NCBI GenBank assembly: GCA_020849855.1
Contig: JADZFO010000048.1
Location: 1 to 43,093, forward strand
Length of the DNA: 43,093 nucleotides
Direction of reading: 5' to 3'
Source of the DNA: a bacterium
GTDB taxonomy: Bacteria > 4484-113 > JAFGCY01
The notes under the pieces were generated by a model. That model made no database searches. It saw only the letters and a program-made list of their open reading frames with translations, and was not told the DNA's origin. A program made the position numbers and the translations under genes. Shown piece after piece: positions 33,699 to 41,267 of the stretch (its first letter is position 1; each line of letters begins with the position of its first letter).

Positions 33699-34343
33699 AT
33701 GACACAGGATCAATGGAACAGCGGCGGCGGATACACCAACGGCGCCGAGGGCGGAATGGCCCAGCCCAACCCGCCCGCACCGGAAGCGGTGCTGGAGCAG
33801 CTCTCGGCGGAAGTCAACGACGCCGCCTTCTTTCCGGTGGACACCCGAGGTGTTTATTATTTTGCCTATGACGTCTACATGGACCAGGGGCATATCTCGC
33901 GCTATGTGAAGGGCCTGATCCCGATCAAGCCCGTCTACATGCCGCACCACCGCCTGAGCTTCCCCCACTACCACCCGCCGGAAGAGACAGGCCTTCCCAG
34001 CCTGCAGCGCACCAACGACCCGGCGGACCGCGTCTGGGGCCTTCTGTATGACGCCAAGCCGACACTCGGCGACGAGGGCATCCGCGACTTCAAGCCCTTT
34101 GAGCGGCACCTGCGCGTGCCTGGGCGCTACCACCGCAGCTCCGTGCATGTGCTGGACCGCGCCGAGCGGCGCTACAGCGCATTCACCTATGTGCTCAGCC
34201 TGGACGACGGCAAGCAGAGTCCGCCCTCGGAGAACTATCTGCAGCGCTGGGTGGAAAGCGCCAGGGAGCGCCGCCTGCCCGACGAGTGGGTGGCCTACCT
34301 TGAGATGCTGCGCCGCGGCAGCGGATCCGGCAGCGGGAGCTAG
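33699..34343 (+). CDS. Gamma-glutamylcyclotransferase-like (GGCT/AIG2 fold) protein
   Basis: 214 residues. The order of motifs matches the GGCT-like fold: YYFAYDVYMDQGHISRYV (cf. YFAYGSNMDPxxM), a segment H-R-L-S-F, DRVWGLLYDAKP (cf. VWGVLY), a Phe-Glu (Glu135) at the position of the catalytic Glu followed by VPGRYHR, then AFTYVL and NYLQRWVESARERRLPDEWV. The YGSN substrate loop is YDVY, so substrate recognition probably differs; family members release 5-oxoproline from gamma-glutamyl compounds. The first 45 residues are a disordered extension, and the C-terminus is Gly/Ser repeat. Start ATG has GGAG about 7 nt upstream. Its end overlaps the meaB stop by 4 nt, convergent. Confidence 0.7.
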   Translation: MTQDQWNSGGGYTNGAEGGMAQPNPPAPEAVLEQLSAEVNDAAFFPVDTRGVYYFAYDVYMDQGHISRYVKGLIPIKPVYMPHHRLSFPHYHPPEETGLPSLQRTNDPADRVWGLLYDAKPTLGDEGIRDFKPFERHLRVPGRYHRSSVHVLDRAERRYSAFTYVLSLDDGKQSPPSENYLQRWVESARERRLPDEWVAYLEMLRRGSGSGSGS

Positions 34344-35326
34344 GCTCTGTCTGCTGGCAGCAGCGCTGAGCGCAACTGCTCCACAGCGTCCCAGATACTC
34401 AGCCGGCCATCCTGCACGTTTGCCGCCAGCTCTTCAAGCTGCGCAGCGAAGAGCTGTTCCAGGCGCAGGCTGAAGAGTGCGCGCAGGGTATAGACCAGCT
34501 CGCCGCGCACCCGGCGTCTGCGCCGCGGATGCTGTGCTGGCAGCCCGTTAAGCCAGAGCCGATGAGCCTCGAGGCTGCCTGTCAGCTGGTCCACGCCGCT
34601 GCCGTCGATCGCGCTGACCGGCAGAACTGCGACTTGCCATTGCGGGCCGGCGCTGTCCTGATCCGCCGGCGACAGCAGCTCCAGGGCGTTTCGGATCTCC
34701 TGCAGCATGGTCTCGGCGCCCGGGCGGTCGCTCTTGTTGACCACGATGATGTCGCCGGCCTCCAGCATGCCGGCCTTGAGCATCTGCAGGCCGTCGCCGC
34801 TTTCGGGGCTGAAGAGCACCACGACCGTGTCGGCCAGTGCCAGCACATCAAAGCCGGCCTGGCCCACGCCAATGGTCTCGATCAGCAGGGGGTCATAGCC
34901 GGCGGCTTCGATCAGCGCAGCAACGGCGCCGGCGCCCGGGCTGACGCCGCCCAGGGAGCCGCGGCTGGCAAGGCTGCGGACAAAGACATCCGGCCCGGCC
35001 AGCTCAACCCAGCGCAGGCGGTCGGCCATGATCGCGCCGCCGGAGAAGGGACTGCTGGGGTCGACGGCCACGATACCGCTGCGGCGGCCAAGGCTGCGCC
35101 AATGGCTGATCAGGCGCGCCAGCAGGGTGCTCTTGCCCACGCCGGGGCTGCCGGTGATGCCGATGCGGTGGGAATGACGGCCGCGCAGTTCCGGGCTCAG
35201 CCCGCCAAGCAGCTCGCGCGCCTGCAGCGGGTCGTTCTCCAGGCGGCTAAGCAGGCGGCCCAGACGGGTCTGGTCAGCGAGCTCTGAAGCCTCAATCTGC
35301 GGGGAGCGCGGCGCGGAAGGCTGCAT
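34340..35326 (-). CDS. meaB: Methylmalonyl-CoA mutase-associated GTPase MeaB
   Basis: 328 residues of the MeaB/ArgK G3E-related GTPase family. P-loop GITGSPGVGKSTLL near 57-70, switch region VDPSSPFSGGAIMADR, SRGSLGGVS, the Walker B-like LIETIGVGQ, and base-specificity motif NKSD, followed by the family's dimerisation helices. MeaB gates cobalamin transfer to methylmalonyl-CoA mutase and protects it from inactivation. The epimerase of the same pathway is encoded 6 kb to the right; no mutase is in the window. A TAAAAT hexamer lies 6 nt before the ATG with no Shine-Dalgarno sequence, so it may be transcribed leaderless despite following the NHL gene on the same strand. Confidence 0.92.
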   Translation of the reverse strand: MQPSAPRSPQIEASELADQTRLGRLLSRLENDPLQARELLGGLSPELRGRHSHRIGITGSPGVGKSTLLARLISHWRSLGRRSGIVAVDPSSPFSGGAIMADRLRWVELAGPDVFVRSLASRGSLGGVSPGAGAVAALIEAAGYDPLLIETIGVGQAGFDVLALADTVVVLFSPESGDGLQMLKAGMLEAGDIIVVNKSDRPGAETMLQEIRNALELLSPADQDSAGPQWQVAVLPVSAIDGSGVDQLTGSLEAHRLWLNGLPAQHPRRRRRVRGELVYTLRALFSLRLEQLFAAQLEELAANVQDGRLSIWDAVEQLRSALLPADRA

Positions 35327-35332
35327 AGCTGC

Positions 35333-35338
35333 ATTTTA
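35333..35338 (-). promoter_or_regulatory. -10-like TAAAAT, leaderless meaB
   Basis: TAAAAT on the minus strand, 6 nt, then ATG at 35326. Weak -35 (CTGTCT at 17 bp). A GGC-repeat lies upstream at about 35371-35384. Confidence 0.4.
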
Positions 35339-35388
35339 GGGGCAGGGATAAGGCAAGACAGGAATGCGGCGGCGGCGGCGGCCTGGGA

Positions 35389-36744
35389 TCAGGCGCCGGG
35401 AGCAGCGGATTCAGCAGCGGCGCGGCTGGAGCCGGCATCTGAACGCACGAAGCGCAGAACCTTGCCGCCGGCGCCATCGGTGACAAAGCACTCCCGGCCA
35501 TCGTCCGAGAGGTCTATCGCTCGGGGCATGGAGATTAGCCCGCGGCCGAAGCTGCCGATGCGCTGGAAGCGGCTGTTCAGCACGGCCACTTCGAGGCGGT
35601 CGATGTCCAGCACATAGATGTCGCCTTCCGGCGAAATGTCGAGGTCCATGGGCCGCTTGAAGCGCGGGTAGCCACCGGGGTCGGTGGCCTGGAAGACGCG
35701 CAGCAGCTTGCCCCAGTAAAAGCGGTCCTGGGTGTGTCCGTCAAAGACCTGGATCCGCGCGTTCTGGACGTCACAGGTCAGGATCTTGTCGAAGGCCACG
35801 CAGACGCCGCGGACTTCATTGAACTGGGCCGGGCCACCGCCGGCGCTGGAGTTCATGGCCAGGTATTCCTCGTACTGCGCATGGCCGCGGGCGCCCTCAC
35901 GCGCATCAATCAGGCGGGCGATGTTGAGCTGCACCGAGATATCGGTCTGGCCCCACCAGGGGTCACGGTTCAGCGGGCGGTAGAGCCGCACGCAGTTGCC
36001 CCAGGGCTCGCTGATGGCGATGCTCTCGCGGCCGACCGAGATATGCCGCGGCCAGGCGAACTTGGTGTTGTCTTTGAAGACAGGGGTGCCCAGATCCTCC
36101 TGGCTACCCAGGAAGGGGTCAGGCAGGACGAAGCGGCGCACACCGGACTCGCGGGTGAAGCGGCTTTCCAGGCCGGTGCGGGCCCAGTCCGCGGTCCACA
36201 GATGGCCGTCGCGGATGTCAAGGTCGGCAACGCGGAACAGGCGGCCCTCAGTGCCGGCCCAGGGCGCGCCGAACTGCGTATCCCAGTGTCCCGGGTCGCC
36301 CTTGCGCTTGCCGTTGTCCTCATAAAGCCGGCGGTTGCTGGGCAGAAGCTGCTCCAGGGGCACGCCCTGGCCGTACTCACGCTTGAAGCTGCCGTCGGGG
36401 CTGAAGACCTGAATGCGGCTGACGCCCAGATCGCAGACCCAGACCTCGCCGCCGGTGGCGCAGACGCCGGCGATGTCAACAAAGCCGCCGGGCTCGAAGC
36501 GCTGCTCCCAGGGGTCGCTGGAGCTGTTGGCGGGCACGGCGACCCCGCCGAAGCTGCTGGCCAGATCCCAGCTCTGGGCCTGCGAGGCCAGCTCCGGGTC
36601 GATGCGCAGCTCTGGCTGGGCGCGTTCGAGGCAAGAAGTGAGACTGAGGCTGAGCAAGGCCATCAGCACAAGCAAAAGGCCGCGTAAGGCGCTCCGCGCG
36701 CCCAGGACCCGCAACTTCCCCCGCTGTGCTGCTGCTGTGCTCAT
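35389..36744 (-). CDS. NHL/beta-propeller lipoprotein
   Basis: 451 residues. The N-terminus LLLVLMALLSLSLTSC is a lipoprotein signal with lipobox LTSC. The mature part has repeated propeller blades of NHL type, each with a GxVxVxDxxNxRIQVFxxxG-like pattern: VWVCDLGVSRIQVFSPDGSF, KILTCDVQNARIQVFDGHTQ, DIYVLDIDRLEVAVLNSRFQ. Such propellers serve as ligand or protein-binding surfaces, or as sensors; the ligand is unknown. Its ATG overlaps the DUF2993-like gene stop by 4 nt. Position downstream of tmk and the DUF2993-like gene suggests one operon. Confidence 0.85.
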   Translation of the reverse strand: MSTAAAQRGKLRVLGARSALRGLLLVLMALLSLSLTSCLERAQPELRIDPELASQAQSWDLASSFGGVAVPANSSSDPWEQRFEPGGFVDIAGVCATGGEVWVCDLGVSRIQVFSPDGSFKREYGQGVPLEQLLPSNRRLYEDNGKRKGDPGHWDTQFGAPWAGTEGRLFRVADLDIRDGHLWTADWARTGLESRFTRESGVRRFVLPDPFLGSQEDLGTPVFKDNTKFAWPRHISVGRESIAISEPWGNCVRLYRPLNRDPWWGQTDISVQLNIARLIDAREGARGHAQYEEYLAMNSSAGGGPAQFNEVRGVCVAFDKILTCDVQNARIQVFDGHTQDRFYWGKLLRVFQATDPGGYPRFKRPMDLDISPEGDIYVLDIDRLEVAVLNSRFQRIGSFGRGLISMPRAIDLSDDGRECFVTDGAGGKVLRFVRSDAGSSRAAAESAAPGA

Positions 36745-37445
36745 GCCTTGCCGGACACGATTATATGGCCGTCCATGGGTTTGATGTCCACAATCTTCAG
36801 CTCAAAGTCATAGTTCAGCTTGTCCTTGGCGAGCTGGATCTCTTTCTGGCTCTTGGCCTTGAACTTCCTGAGGTCGTAAACCGGGTTGACTTCCTTCTCG
36901 ATGGTCTTGTTAAGGCCCTTGGGCAGGCCCACGCCGGAGACCTTGCTTTTGTCGATGTGGAACATCAGCAGGGTCTCGTCCTCCATGGAAAGGTCGCCGG
37001 TAACGCTGTAGGACACCTTTGAGCCGAAAATTACCGGGTACTTGCCGGTGAGCGTCAGGCCGTCAGCGGCAATGCTGATAGTGGTGTCCTTGAGCTTGTC
37101 CACCTGGCTTTGCAGGGCCTCGGTCAGCTCAGACTCGCCGATATCGCTGCTCCACTGGATGCCGGCGATGCTGAGCTTGCCGTCGCTGGCCTTCTTGACT
37201 TTCTTGACGGTGATACTGGCGCTGCGCAGCACCAGCGGGTCCATGGTGAGCTTCTTGAAATCAAAGGTGATGGAATCGCAGCCGCTGGCACTGACGCCGC
37301 TGGCGTCCACTTTCACTTCGTCCAGCGGAGCAGGCTGCTCCTTGAGTACAATCGCGGCAAGCTCTTTTTCCAGTTTGCTTTCGCTCACCCCGCTTTTGAG
37401 CTGAGTCCCGAGAGCAAGCATTAGCAGTGCAATCAGATCGGCCAT
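36741..37445 (-). CDS. DUF2993-like (LmeA-type) protein
   Basis: 234 residues. Pattern of DUF2993/LmeA-like proteins, related to lipid-binding beta-rich folds: a Val/Ser-rich repetitive strand architecture with VSASGCDSITFDFKKLTMDP, ISIAADGLTLTGKYPVIFG, YSVTGDLSMEDETLLMFHID, and a closing FELKIVDIKPMDGHIIVSGKA typical of family C-termini. It has a short hydrophobic N-terminus (LIALLMLALG), perhaps an uncleaved signal. Cyanobacterial and mycobacterial relatives act at the envelope. Its start overlaps the tmk end by 13 bp; its stop overlaps the NHL gene start by 4 nt. Family call is moderate. Confidence 0.7.
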   Translation of the reverse strand: MADLIALLMLALGTQLKSGVSESKLEKELAAIVLKEQPAPLDEVKVDASGVSASGCDSITFDFKKLTMDPLVLRSASITVKKVKKASDGKLSIAGIQWSSDIGESELTEALQSQVDKLKDTTISIAADGLTLTGKYPVIFGSKVSYSVTGDLSMEDETLLMFHIDKSKVSGVGLPKGLNKTIEKEVNPVYDLRKFKAKSQKEIQLAKDKLNYDFELKIVDIKPMDGHIIVSGKA

Positions 37446-38074
37446 TTCGCCTCCAGCGCGGCCCGGATCTGTTGCGCCATTGCGTCAATGTCCTGGCCGG
37501 CGTCAATCTTGACTATGCGCTGCGGCTCCTGTTGCCACAGAGCAAGGTAGCGCTGTCTGACCCGCTGGAAGTAGATGAGGTTGCGCTGCTCGATGGCGTC
37601 CAGCCCTTCCGGGCTGCCGGCGGCAGCGCTGTTGGCCGCGCTGCGCCGCTGCAGGGCCGCGGACTCCTCAAGATCCAGCAGGAGCGTCAGATCAGGTACC
37701 AGCCCCCCGGCGGCAAGCCTGGCGACGGCCACCAGGGCCTGTTCGTCAAAGTAGTTGAGCGCACCCTGGTAGGCCAGGGTGCTGTCGCTGAAGCGGTCCA
37801 GTATCACGCAGCGGCCATCGGCGAGCGCCGGGCGCACCAGCTCGTGCAGCAGCTCGGCGCGGGCAGCGCCAAAAAGCAGCAGTTCGGCGCTGTGGCTGTG
37901 GGCCTGCCCGGACTTCAGCAGGCGGCGCAGCTCCTCACCCAGCGCGGTGCCGCCCGGCTCCCGCAGCAGCAGGGGCTGCCAGCCACGGCCTTCGCAGTAG
38001 TCCCGCAGCAGCGCGGCCTGGGTGCTCTTGCCAACGCCGTCGAGCCCTTCCAGCGTGATCAGGCGGCCTGTCAT
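37433..38074 (-). CDS. tmk: Thymidylate kinase
   Basis: 213 residues, the usual size. P-loop LEGLDGVGKSTQAALL near 8-23, REPGGTALGEELRRLL, the DR motif in CVILDRFSDSTLAYQG, and LLLDLEESAALQRR; it phosphorylates dTMP to dTDP with ATP. The ATG overlaps the upstream gene's TAA by one base (TAATG), and the end overlaps the DUF2993-like gene by 13 bp. Its placement between envelope-protein genes is unusual, because tmk more often sits beside holB or rRNA-methylase genes. Confidence 0.97.
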   Translation of the reverse strand: MTGRLITLEGLDGVGKSTQAALLRDYCEGRGWQPLLLREPGGTALGEELRRLLKSGQAHSHSAELLLFGAARAELLHELVRPALADGRCVILDRFSDSTLAYQGALNYFDEQALVAVARLAAGGLVPDLTLLLDLEESAALQRRSAANSAAAGSPEGLDAIEQRNLIYFQRVRQRYLALWQQEPQRIVKIDAGQDIDAMAQQIRAALEAKWPI

Positions 38075-38898
38075 TACCTGCCTGTCTCCTCTGTATCAGT
38101 GCCGCCCTCTTCGCCATCCTCAGCTTCGGCGTCCTCATCCTTGTCGCTGTCAGAAGGATCAGCCTCTGCGGAGGCTCCAGAGCCGGTTAGAGATATCGGT
38201 TCGGCATCCGGCTCAGCGGCCTCAGCAGTAGCAGCCGCCGGCTGGCCGGCGCGCCGGGGCAGGCGTCCCAGTTTTTCCAGCTCATCGCCAACTTCCAGCA
38301 CCAGGTCCTGGAGTACGCGCTTGCGCAGTTCCTTTTCCGTCCGGATGCGCTGGCTGTAGACCTTGTACTGCTCCGGCTCAATGCGGCCATCGGCCAGCAG
38401 CAGGCCCTCGCTGCATTCCACCAGGCGCCAGCGCAGGCGGCCCTTGGCCTCCGGGGCGCTGGCGGTCAGGCTGGGCCAGGAGCCGCCAGCAATCTTCACG
38501 CCGCCAAAAACTCCGTCGATCAGTGCGTCCACTTGAGCGCTCTGGCCCAGGGCCACGGCTTCCTTCAGCAGCAGTGGCCCGTCGCCAAGCTGGCTGCCCA
38601 GACTCGCCGGGTCAACCAGCGTGAAGGTGACGCCCTTGAAGCGCGCGCCCAGCCGGGCCTGCAGCATCCTGCCGAGGCTGCTGGTCAGCGCCGGGTCCTC
38701 TGCTTCATCTTTCAGCGGGACAATGCCAATGCGCAGGATCGGCGCGGCCGCAGCAGAGCCAGGCTTTGCCGGGGCCGGCTCCCTGGCCAGCGCGCAGTGC
38801 CAGGGTGCGCAGGCCAGCAGGGCCGCGCAAAGGACGGCCACAAGCCTGCAGCAGCTTTTGCCTGGGGGCATATCTCTAAAGACGTAAGCGGGGGTCAT
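38074..38898 (-). CDS. Exported protein, CsgG/LpoB-like layout
   Basis: 274 residues from ATG 38898, supported by a TAGAAT 8 nt upstream; an ATG at 38871 would begin directly at the signal peptide (SCCRLVAVLCAALLACAPWH). The mature domain opens LRIGIVPLKDEAEDPALTSS and contains FTLVDPASLGSQL, AQVDALIDGVFGGV, and a closing helix LRKRVLQDLVLEVGDELEKL. This order (opening strand, helix, 'A..LGADALI.G' strand, closing helix) resembles CsgG/FlgO/LpoB-type periplasmic domains, but similarity is weak. The C-terminus is a highly acidic Glu/Asp/Thr tail. It is translationally coupled to tmk. Confidence 0.65.
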   Translation of the reverse strand: MTPAYVFRDMPPGKSCCRLVAVLCAALLACAPWHCALAREPAPAKPGSAAAAPILRIGIVPLKDEAEDPALTSSLGRMLQARLGARFKGVTFTLVDPASLGSQLGDGPLLLKEAVALGQSAQVDALIDGVFGGVKIAGGSWPSLTASAPEAKGRLRWRLVECSEGLLLADGRIEPEQYKVYSQRIRTEKELRKRVLQDLVLEVGDELEKLGRLPRRAGQPAAATAEAAEPDAEPISLTGSGASAEADPSDSDKDEDAEAEDGEEGGTDTEETGR

Positions 38899-38906
38899 CC
38901 GTTGCA

Positions 38907-38912
38907 ATTCTA
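38907..38912 (-). promoter_or_regulatory. -10-like TAGAAT before the 38898 gene
   Basis: TAGAAT on the minus strand, 8 nt, then ATG at 38898. This would drive the exported protein-tmk-DUF2993-NHL run. Confidence 0.4.
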
Positions 38913-38974
38913 GCTCTGAAGCCGCCCGGCGCCGAAGCAGCAGCCCGTGGCGAGACGGCGCTTTCGGCGGGTGT

Positions 38975-38980
38975 TATCTT
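38975..38980 (+). promoter_or_regulatory. -10-like TATCTT before the CAP-domain gene
   Basis: TATCTT, 7 nt, then the GTG at 38988. No Shine-Dalgarno sequence. Confidence 0.3.
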
Positions 38981-38987
38981 TCCCGGC

Positions 38988-39632
38988 GTGCGCAAGCTGC
39001 TTTCCATCTGCCTGGCCCTGGCTCTGCTGTGCCTGTGCTGCGCCTGCTCCGGCGGCAGCCGAGGCGAGCCGCCCATTCCCGGCTGGCCTCCGACCTCGCC
39101 GCGTCAGCCCGGCCGTCTGGCCCTGGCCGACCCCGCGGAGATGGACCCATACGCCTGGTGGCGCAAGAACATTCTCAGCCTGGTTCCGACGGGGACCTAC
39201 CAGAATGAGTACTACCGGGAGCGCAGCGCGCAGATTGTGCGGGCGACCAACGAGCGCCGGGCTGCTTATGGCCTTGCCCCGCTGCAGGAGCTCAGCGGCC
39301 TCAATCGCGTGGCCCAGGCGCACGCGATGGATCAGGCTATCCGAGACTACTGGTCGCATCTGAATCCAGAGGCGCTGAGCAGCCGCCAGCGCATTGAAGC
39401 CGCGGGCGTGGGGACGGTTAGCGCTGGCGGCGAGAACAGCGCGATCAGTTTTTACAACTACAGCGACGGGGCCGGGATTGTCTACGGTTTTGAGCACCAC
39501 ACGGGCCACCGCGAGCTGCTGCTTAGCCCGGATGTGAAGTACATCGGGGTGGGGATCTATGACTACGGCCCCGGGGAGAACGAGTTCGTGGTGCAGCTGC
39601 TGGTGGATTTTGCCAACGCCCCGCAGAGCTGA
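38988..39632 (+). CDS. CAP/SCP-domain lipoprotein
   Basis: 214 residues from a GTG start. N-terminal LLSICLALALLCLCCACSGG is a lipoprotein signal (lipobox around CCAC). The rest is a CAP (SCP/PR1) domain: IVRATNERRAAYGLAPLQEL, LNRVAQAHAMDQAIRDYWSH, the ENSA segment, and a closing VKYIGVGIYDYGPGENEFVV. The histidine of the conserved HxE-like cavity is present near WSHL. Bacterial CAP proteins are extracytoplasmic with poorly defined activities, often lipid or wall related. It diverges from the exported-protein/tmk run. Confidence 0.85.
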   Translation: MRKLLSICLALALLCLCCACSGGSRGEPPIPGWPPTSPRQPGRLALADPAEMDPYAWWRKNILSLVPTGTYQNEYYRERSAQIVRATNERRAAYGLAPLQELSGLNRVAQAHAMDQAIRDYWSHLNPEALSSRQRIEAAGVGTVSAGGENSAISFYNYSDGAGIVYGFEHHTGHRELLLSPDVKYIGVGIYDYGPGENEFVVQLLVDFANAPQS

Positions 39633-39659
39633 AGCGGCCAGCGCCCCGCGCGACTCTGC

Positions 39660-39665
39660 TACTAT
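39660..39665 (+). promoter_or_regulatory. -10-like TACTAT before the HAD gene
   Basis: TACTAT, 8 nt, then the GTG at 39674. No Shine-Dalgarno sequence. Confidence 0.3.
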
Positions 39666-39673
39666 CTCGCGCC

Positions 39674-40534
39674 GTGACTTCTCCTTCCCGCCCCAGCATG
39701 ATCCTGCTTGACGCCGACGGTGTGCTCTGGCGCGGCGGCCAGGTGGTGCCAGAGGCGCCAGGCTTTATCCGCCGGGCCCAGGCCGCCGGCCTGCGCTGCG
39801 TGCTGGTGAGCAACAACGCCGGCCCGGACCGGCCAAGCTATGCGGCCAAGTGCGCCCGCCTGGGCCTGAACCTGAGTGAAGAGGACATCTTCAGCGTCAA
39901 CCATCTGGCCGGCCCCTACATTGCCGCGAATCATCCCGGCCTGCCCGTGCTGGTGCTGGGAAGCGAGATGTTGCGGGCCAGCGTGGGCCGCCACGTTGAG
40001 CATGCGGTCTCGGGCCAGGCCTGGCTGGACGAGCACGGCCTGGGCGGCAAGCTGGAAAAGGCCGAAGAGCTGGCGCGCCTGCGCGAGGCGGACTTTGACC
40101 TGGTACTCTGTGGAATCGACATCAATGTCAGCTATGCCAAGATGGCACTGGCCTGCGTGGTGCTGGAGAAGGGCGCAAAGCTGCTGGCGGCGAACCACGA
40201 CCCGACATTTCCCTTCGAGGACGGCATGACACTGCCGGGCAACGGCAGCATGGTGCAGCTGCTTTCACGCGTGGCCGAGGTTCCCTTTGTCAGCCTCGGC
40301 AAGCCGCATCTGCACATTCTGGAGCAGATCGAGCGCGAGACGGGAACGGACCGCAGAGCCATGTGCATGGTTGGCGACCGGGTGGACACAGACATTCAGC
40401 TGGCGCGCAATGCGGGTATTCCAGCCTACCTGGTGCTGACCGGCGTCAGCAGCGCCGAGGATGCGCTCCTGGCCGGCGGCGGTTTCGAGCTGGCCATGGA
40501 CCTTGATGCGGTCGCTCAGAGCCTGGGCTTTTGA
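39674..40534 (+). CDS. HAD-IIA phosphatase, NagD/phosphoglycolate-phosphatase type
   Basis: 286 residues from a GTG start. HAD motif I is LLDADGVLWRG (nucleophile Asp first of DxD), motif II VLVSNNAG, the C2A cap contains ANHDPTFPFEDG, motif III KPH and motif IV MVGDRVDTDIQLARNAG. The architecture equals NagD/PGP-type phosphatases, which dephosphorylate nucleotides, sugar phosphates or phosphoglycolate; substrate cannot be predicted. It lacks a ribosome binding site and has TACTAT 8 nt upstream. It follows the CAP gene by 41 bp on the same strand but appears separately promoted. Confidence 0.9.
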   Translation: MTSPSRPSMILLDADGVLWRGGQVVPEAPGFIRRAQAAGLRCVLVSNNAGPDRPSYAAKCARLGLNLSEEDIFSVNHLAGPYIAANHPGLPVLVLGSEMLRASVGRHVEHAVSGQAWLDEHGLGGKLEKAEELARLREADFDLVLCGIDINVSYAKMALACVVLEKGAKLLAANHDPTFPFEDGMTLPGNGSMVQLLSRVAEVPFVSLGKPHLHILEQIERETGTDRRAMCMVGDRVDTDIQLARNAGIPAYLVLTGVSSAEDALLAGGGFELAMDLDAVAQSLGF

Positions 40535-40538
40535 AGCC

Positions 40539-40715
40539 TCAGGCCGGCCGGCGCAGCAGTACTGCGATGAGCAGGCCGATGGGGCCCAGGAATAGGCCGA
40601 GGATAAGGCCCAGAGCGCCCGAGATCAGGTAGCCAACGATCGCGCACAGGATGTTCATTCCGCCGATATACGGCCAGTAACCATATCCCTGAAGCAGCAG
40701 CAGTCCGAGTTCCAT
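40539..40715 (-). CDS. 58-residue small membrane protein
   Basis: Reads MELGLLLLQGYGYWPYIGGM at the start and continues with one long hydrophobic stretch (LCAIVGYLISGALGLILGLF, then GPIGLLIAVLL) ending RRPA. Two closely spaced membrane helices or a hairpin are likely, with Gly residues like small membrane-peptide families. The ATG at 40715 has GGAGG 9 nt upstream, one of the best ribosome binding sites in the window, and the TGA at 40539 closes 4 nt from the convergent HAD gene end. No longer ORF covers this strand. Function unknown. Confidence 0.75.
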   Translation of the reverse strand: MELGLLLLQGYGYWPYIGGMNILCAIVGYLISGALGLILGLFLGPIGLLIAVLLRRPA

Positions 40716-40796
40716 TCAGGATGCCTCCAGTGAGTTAATCTGCCATCGCTGTCTGAGACTCGCCGGGTGCTCATCGGTTCGGGCCGCGTCTGAATC

Positions 40797-40802
40797 TACA
40801 AT
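40797..40802 (+). promoter_or_regulatory. -10 hexamer TACAAT, leaderless epimerase gene
   Basis: TACAAT, 6 nt, then ATG at 40809. There is no Shine-Dalgarno sequence; the layout fits transcription starting at the start codon. Confidence 0.5.
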
Positions 40803-40808
40803 CAAGTG

Positions 40809-41225
40809 ATGTTCCATCTGGACCATATTGGGATCGCCGTCCGCTCGCTGGCCGAGAGCGTGCCGCTGTACTGCCGCATGCTGGGCATAAAGGAGTCGGC
40901 GGTGGAGTATCACGAAGTGCCAAGCGAGAAGGTACGCATCGCGATGCTTAAGGGCAACACGACCCTTGAGCTGCTGGAGCCCAGCGAAGAAGGCACCTCG
41001 CTGGCGCGTTTCATGGACAAGCGTGGCGAGGGATTCCATCACTGGTGCTTCCGTGCGGCCGCCCCGCTGGAGGACAAGATGGCGCAGCTTGGTCAGCAGG
41101 GCTTTGAGCTGCTGGACAGCACGCCTCGGGAGGGCGCCGAGGGCCGGGTGTGCTTCATCCACCCGCGCTCCAGCGGCGGCATCCTGACCGAGTTTGTTGA
41201 GGAAGGATCAGGCAGCTTCGGCTAG
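40809..41225 (+). CDS. mce: Methylmalonyl-CoA epimerase
   Basis: 138 residues, the expected length. Two vicinal-oxygen-chelate (glyoxalase-fold) halves: MFHLDHIGIAVRSL at the start with the first metal His, NTTLELLEPSEEGTSLARFM, then GFHHWCFRA with the second His and GGILTEFVE with the last Glu. It interconverts (2S)- and (2R)-methylmalonyl-CoA in propionate degradation or synthesis. A GTG at 40806 is in frame, but ATG 40809 is preferred because TACAAT ends 6 nt upstream. It complements MeaB at 34.3-35.3 kb; no mutase gene is visible. Confidence 0.93.
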   Translation: MFHLDHIGIAVRSLAESVPLYCRMLGIKESAVEYHEVPSEKVRIAMLKGNTTLELLEPSEEGTSLARFMDKRGEGFHHWCFRAAAPLEDKMAQLGQQGFELLDSTPREGAEGRVCFIHPRSSGGILTEFVEEGSGSFG

Positions 41226-41267
41226 TTGCGGCCCGCTGTGGCCAGGGGTTGGACGGCTGGCGTTCCC

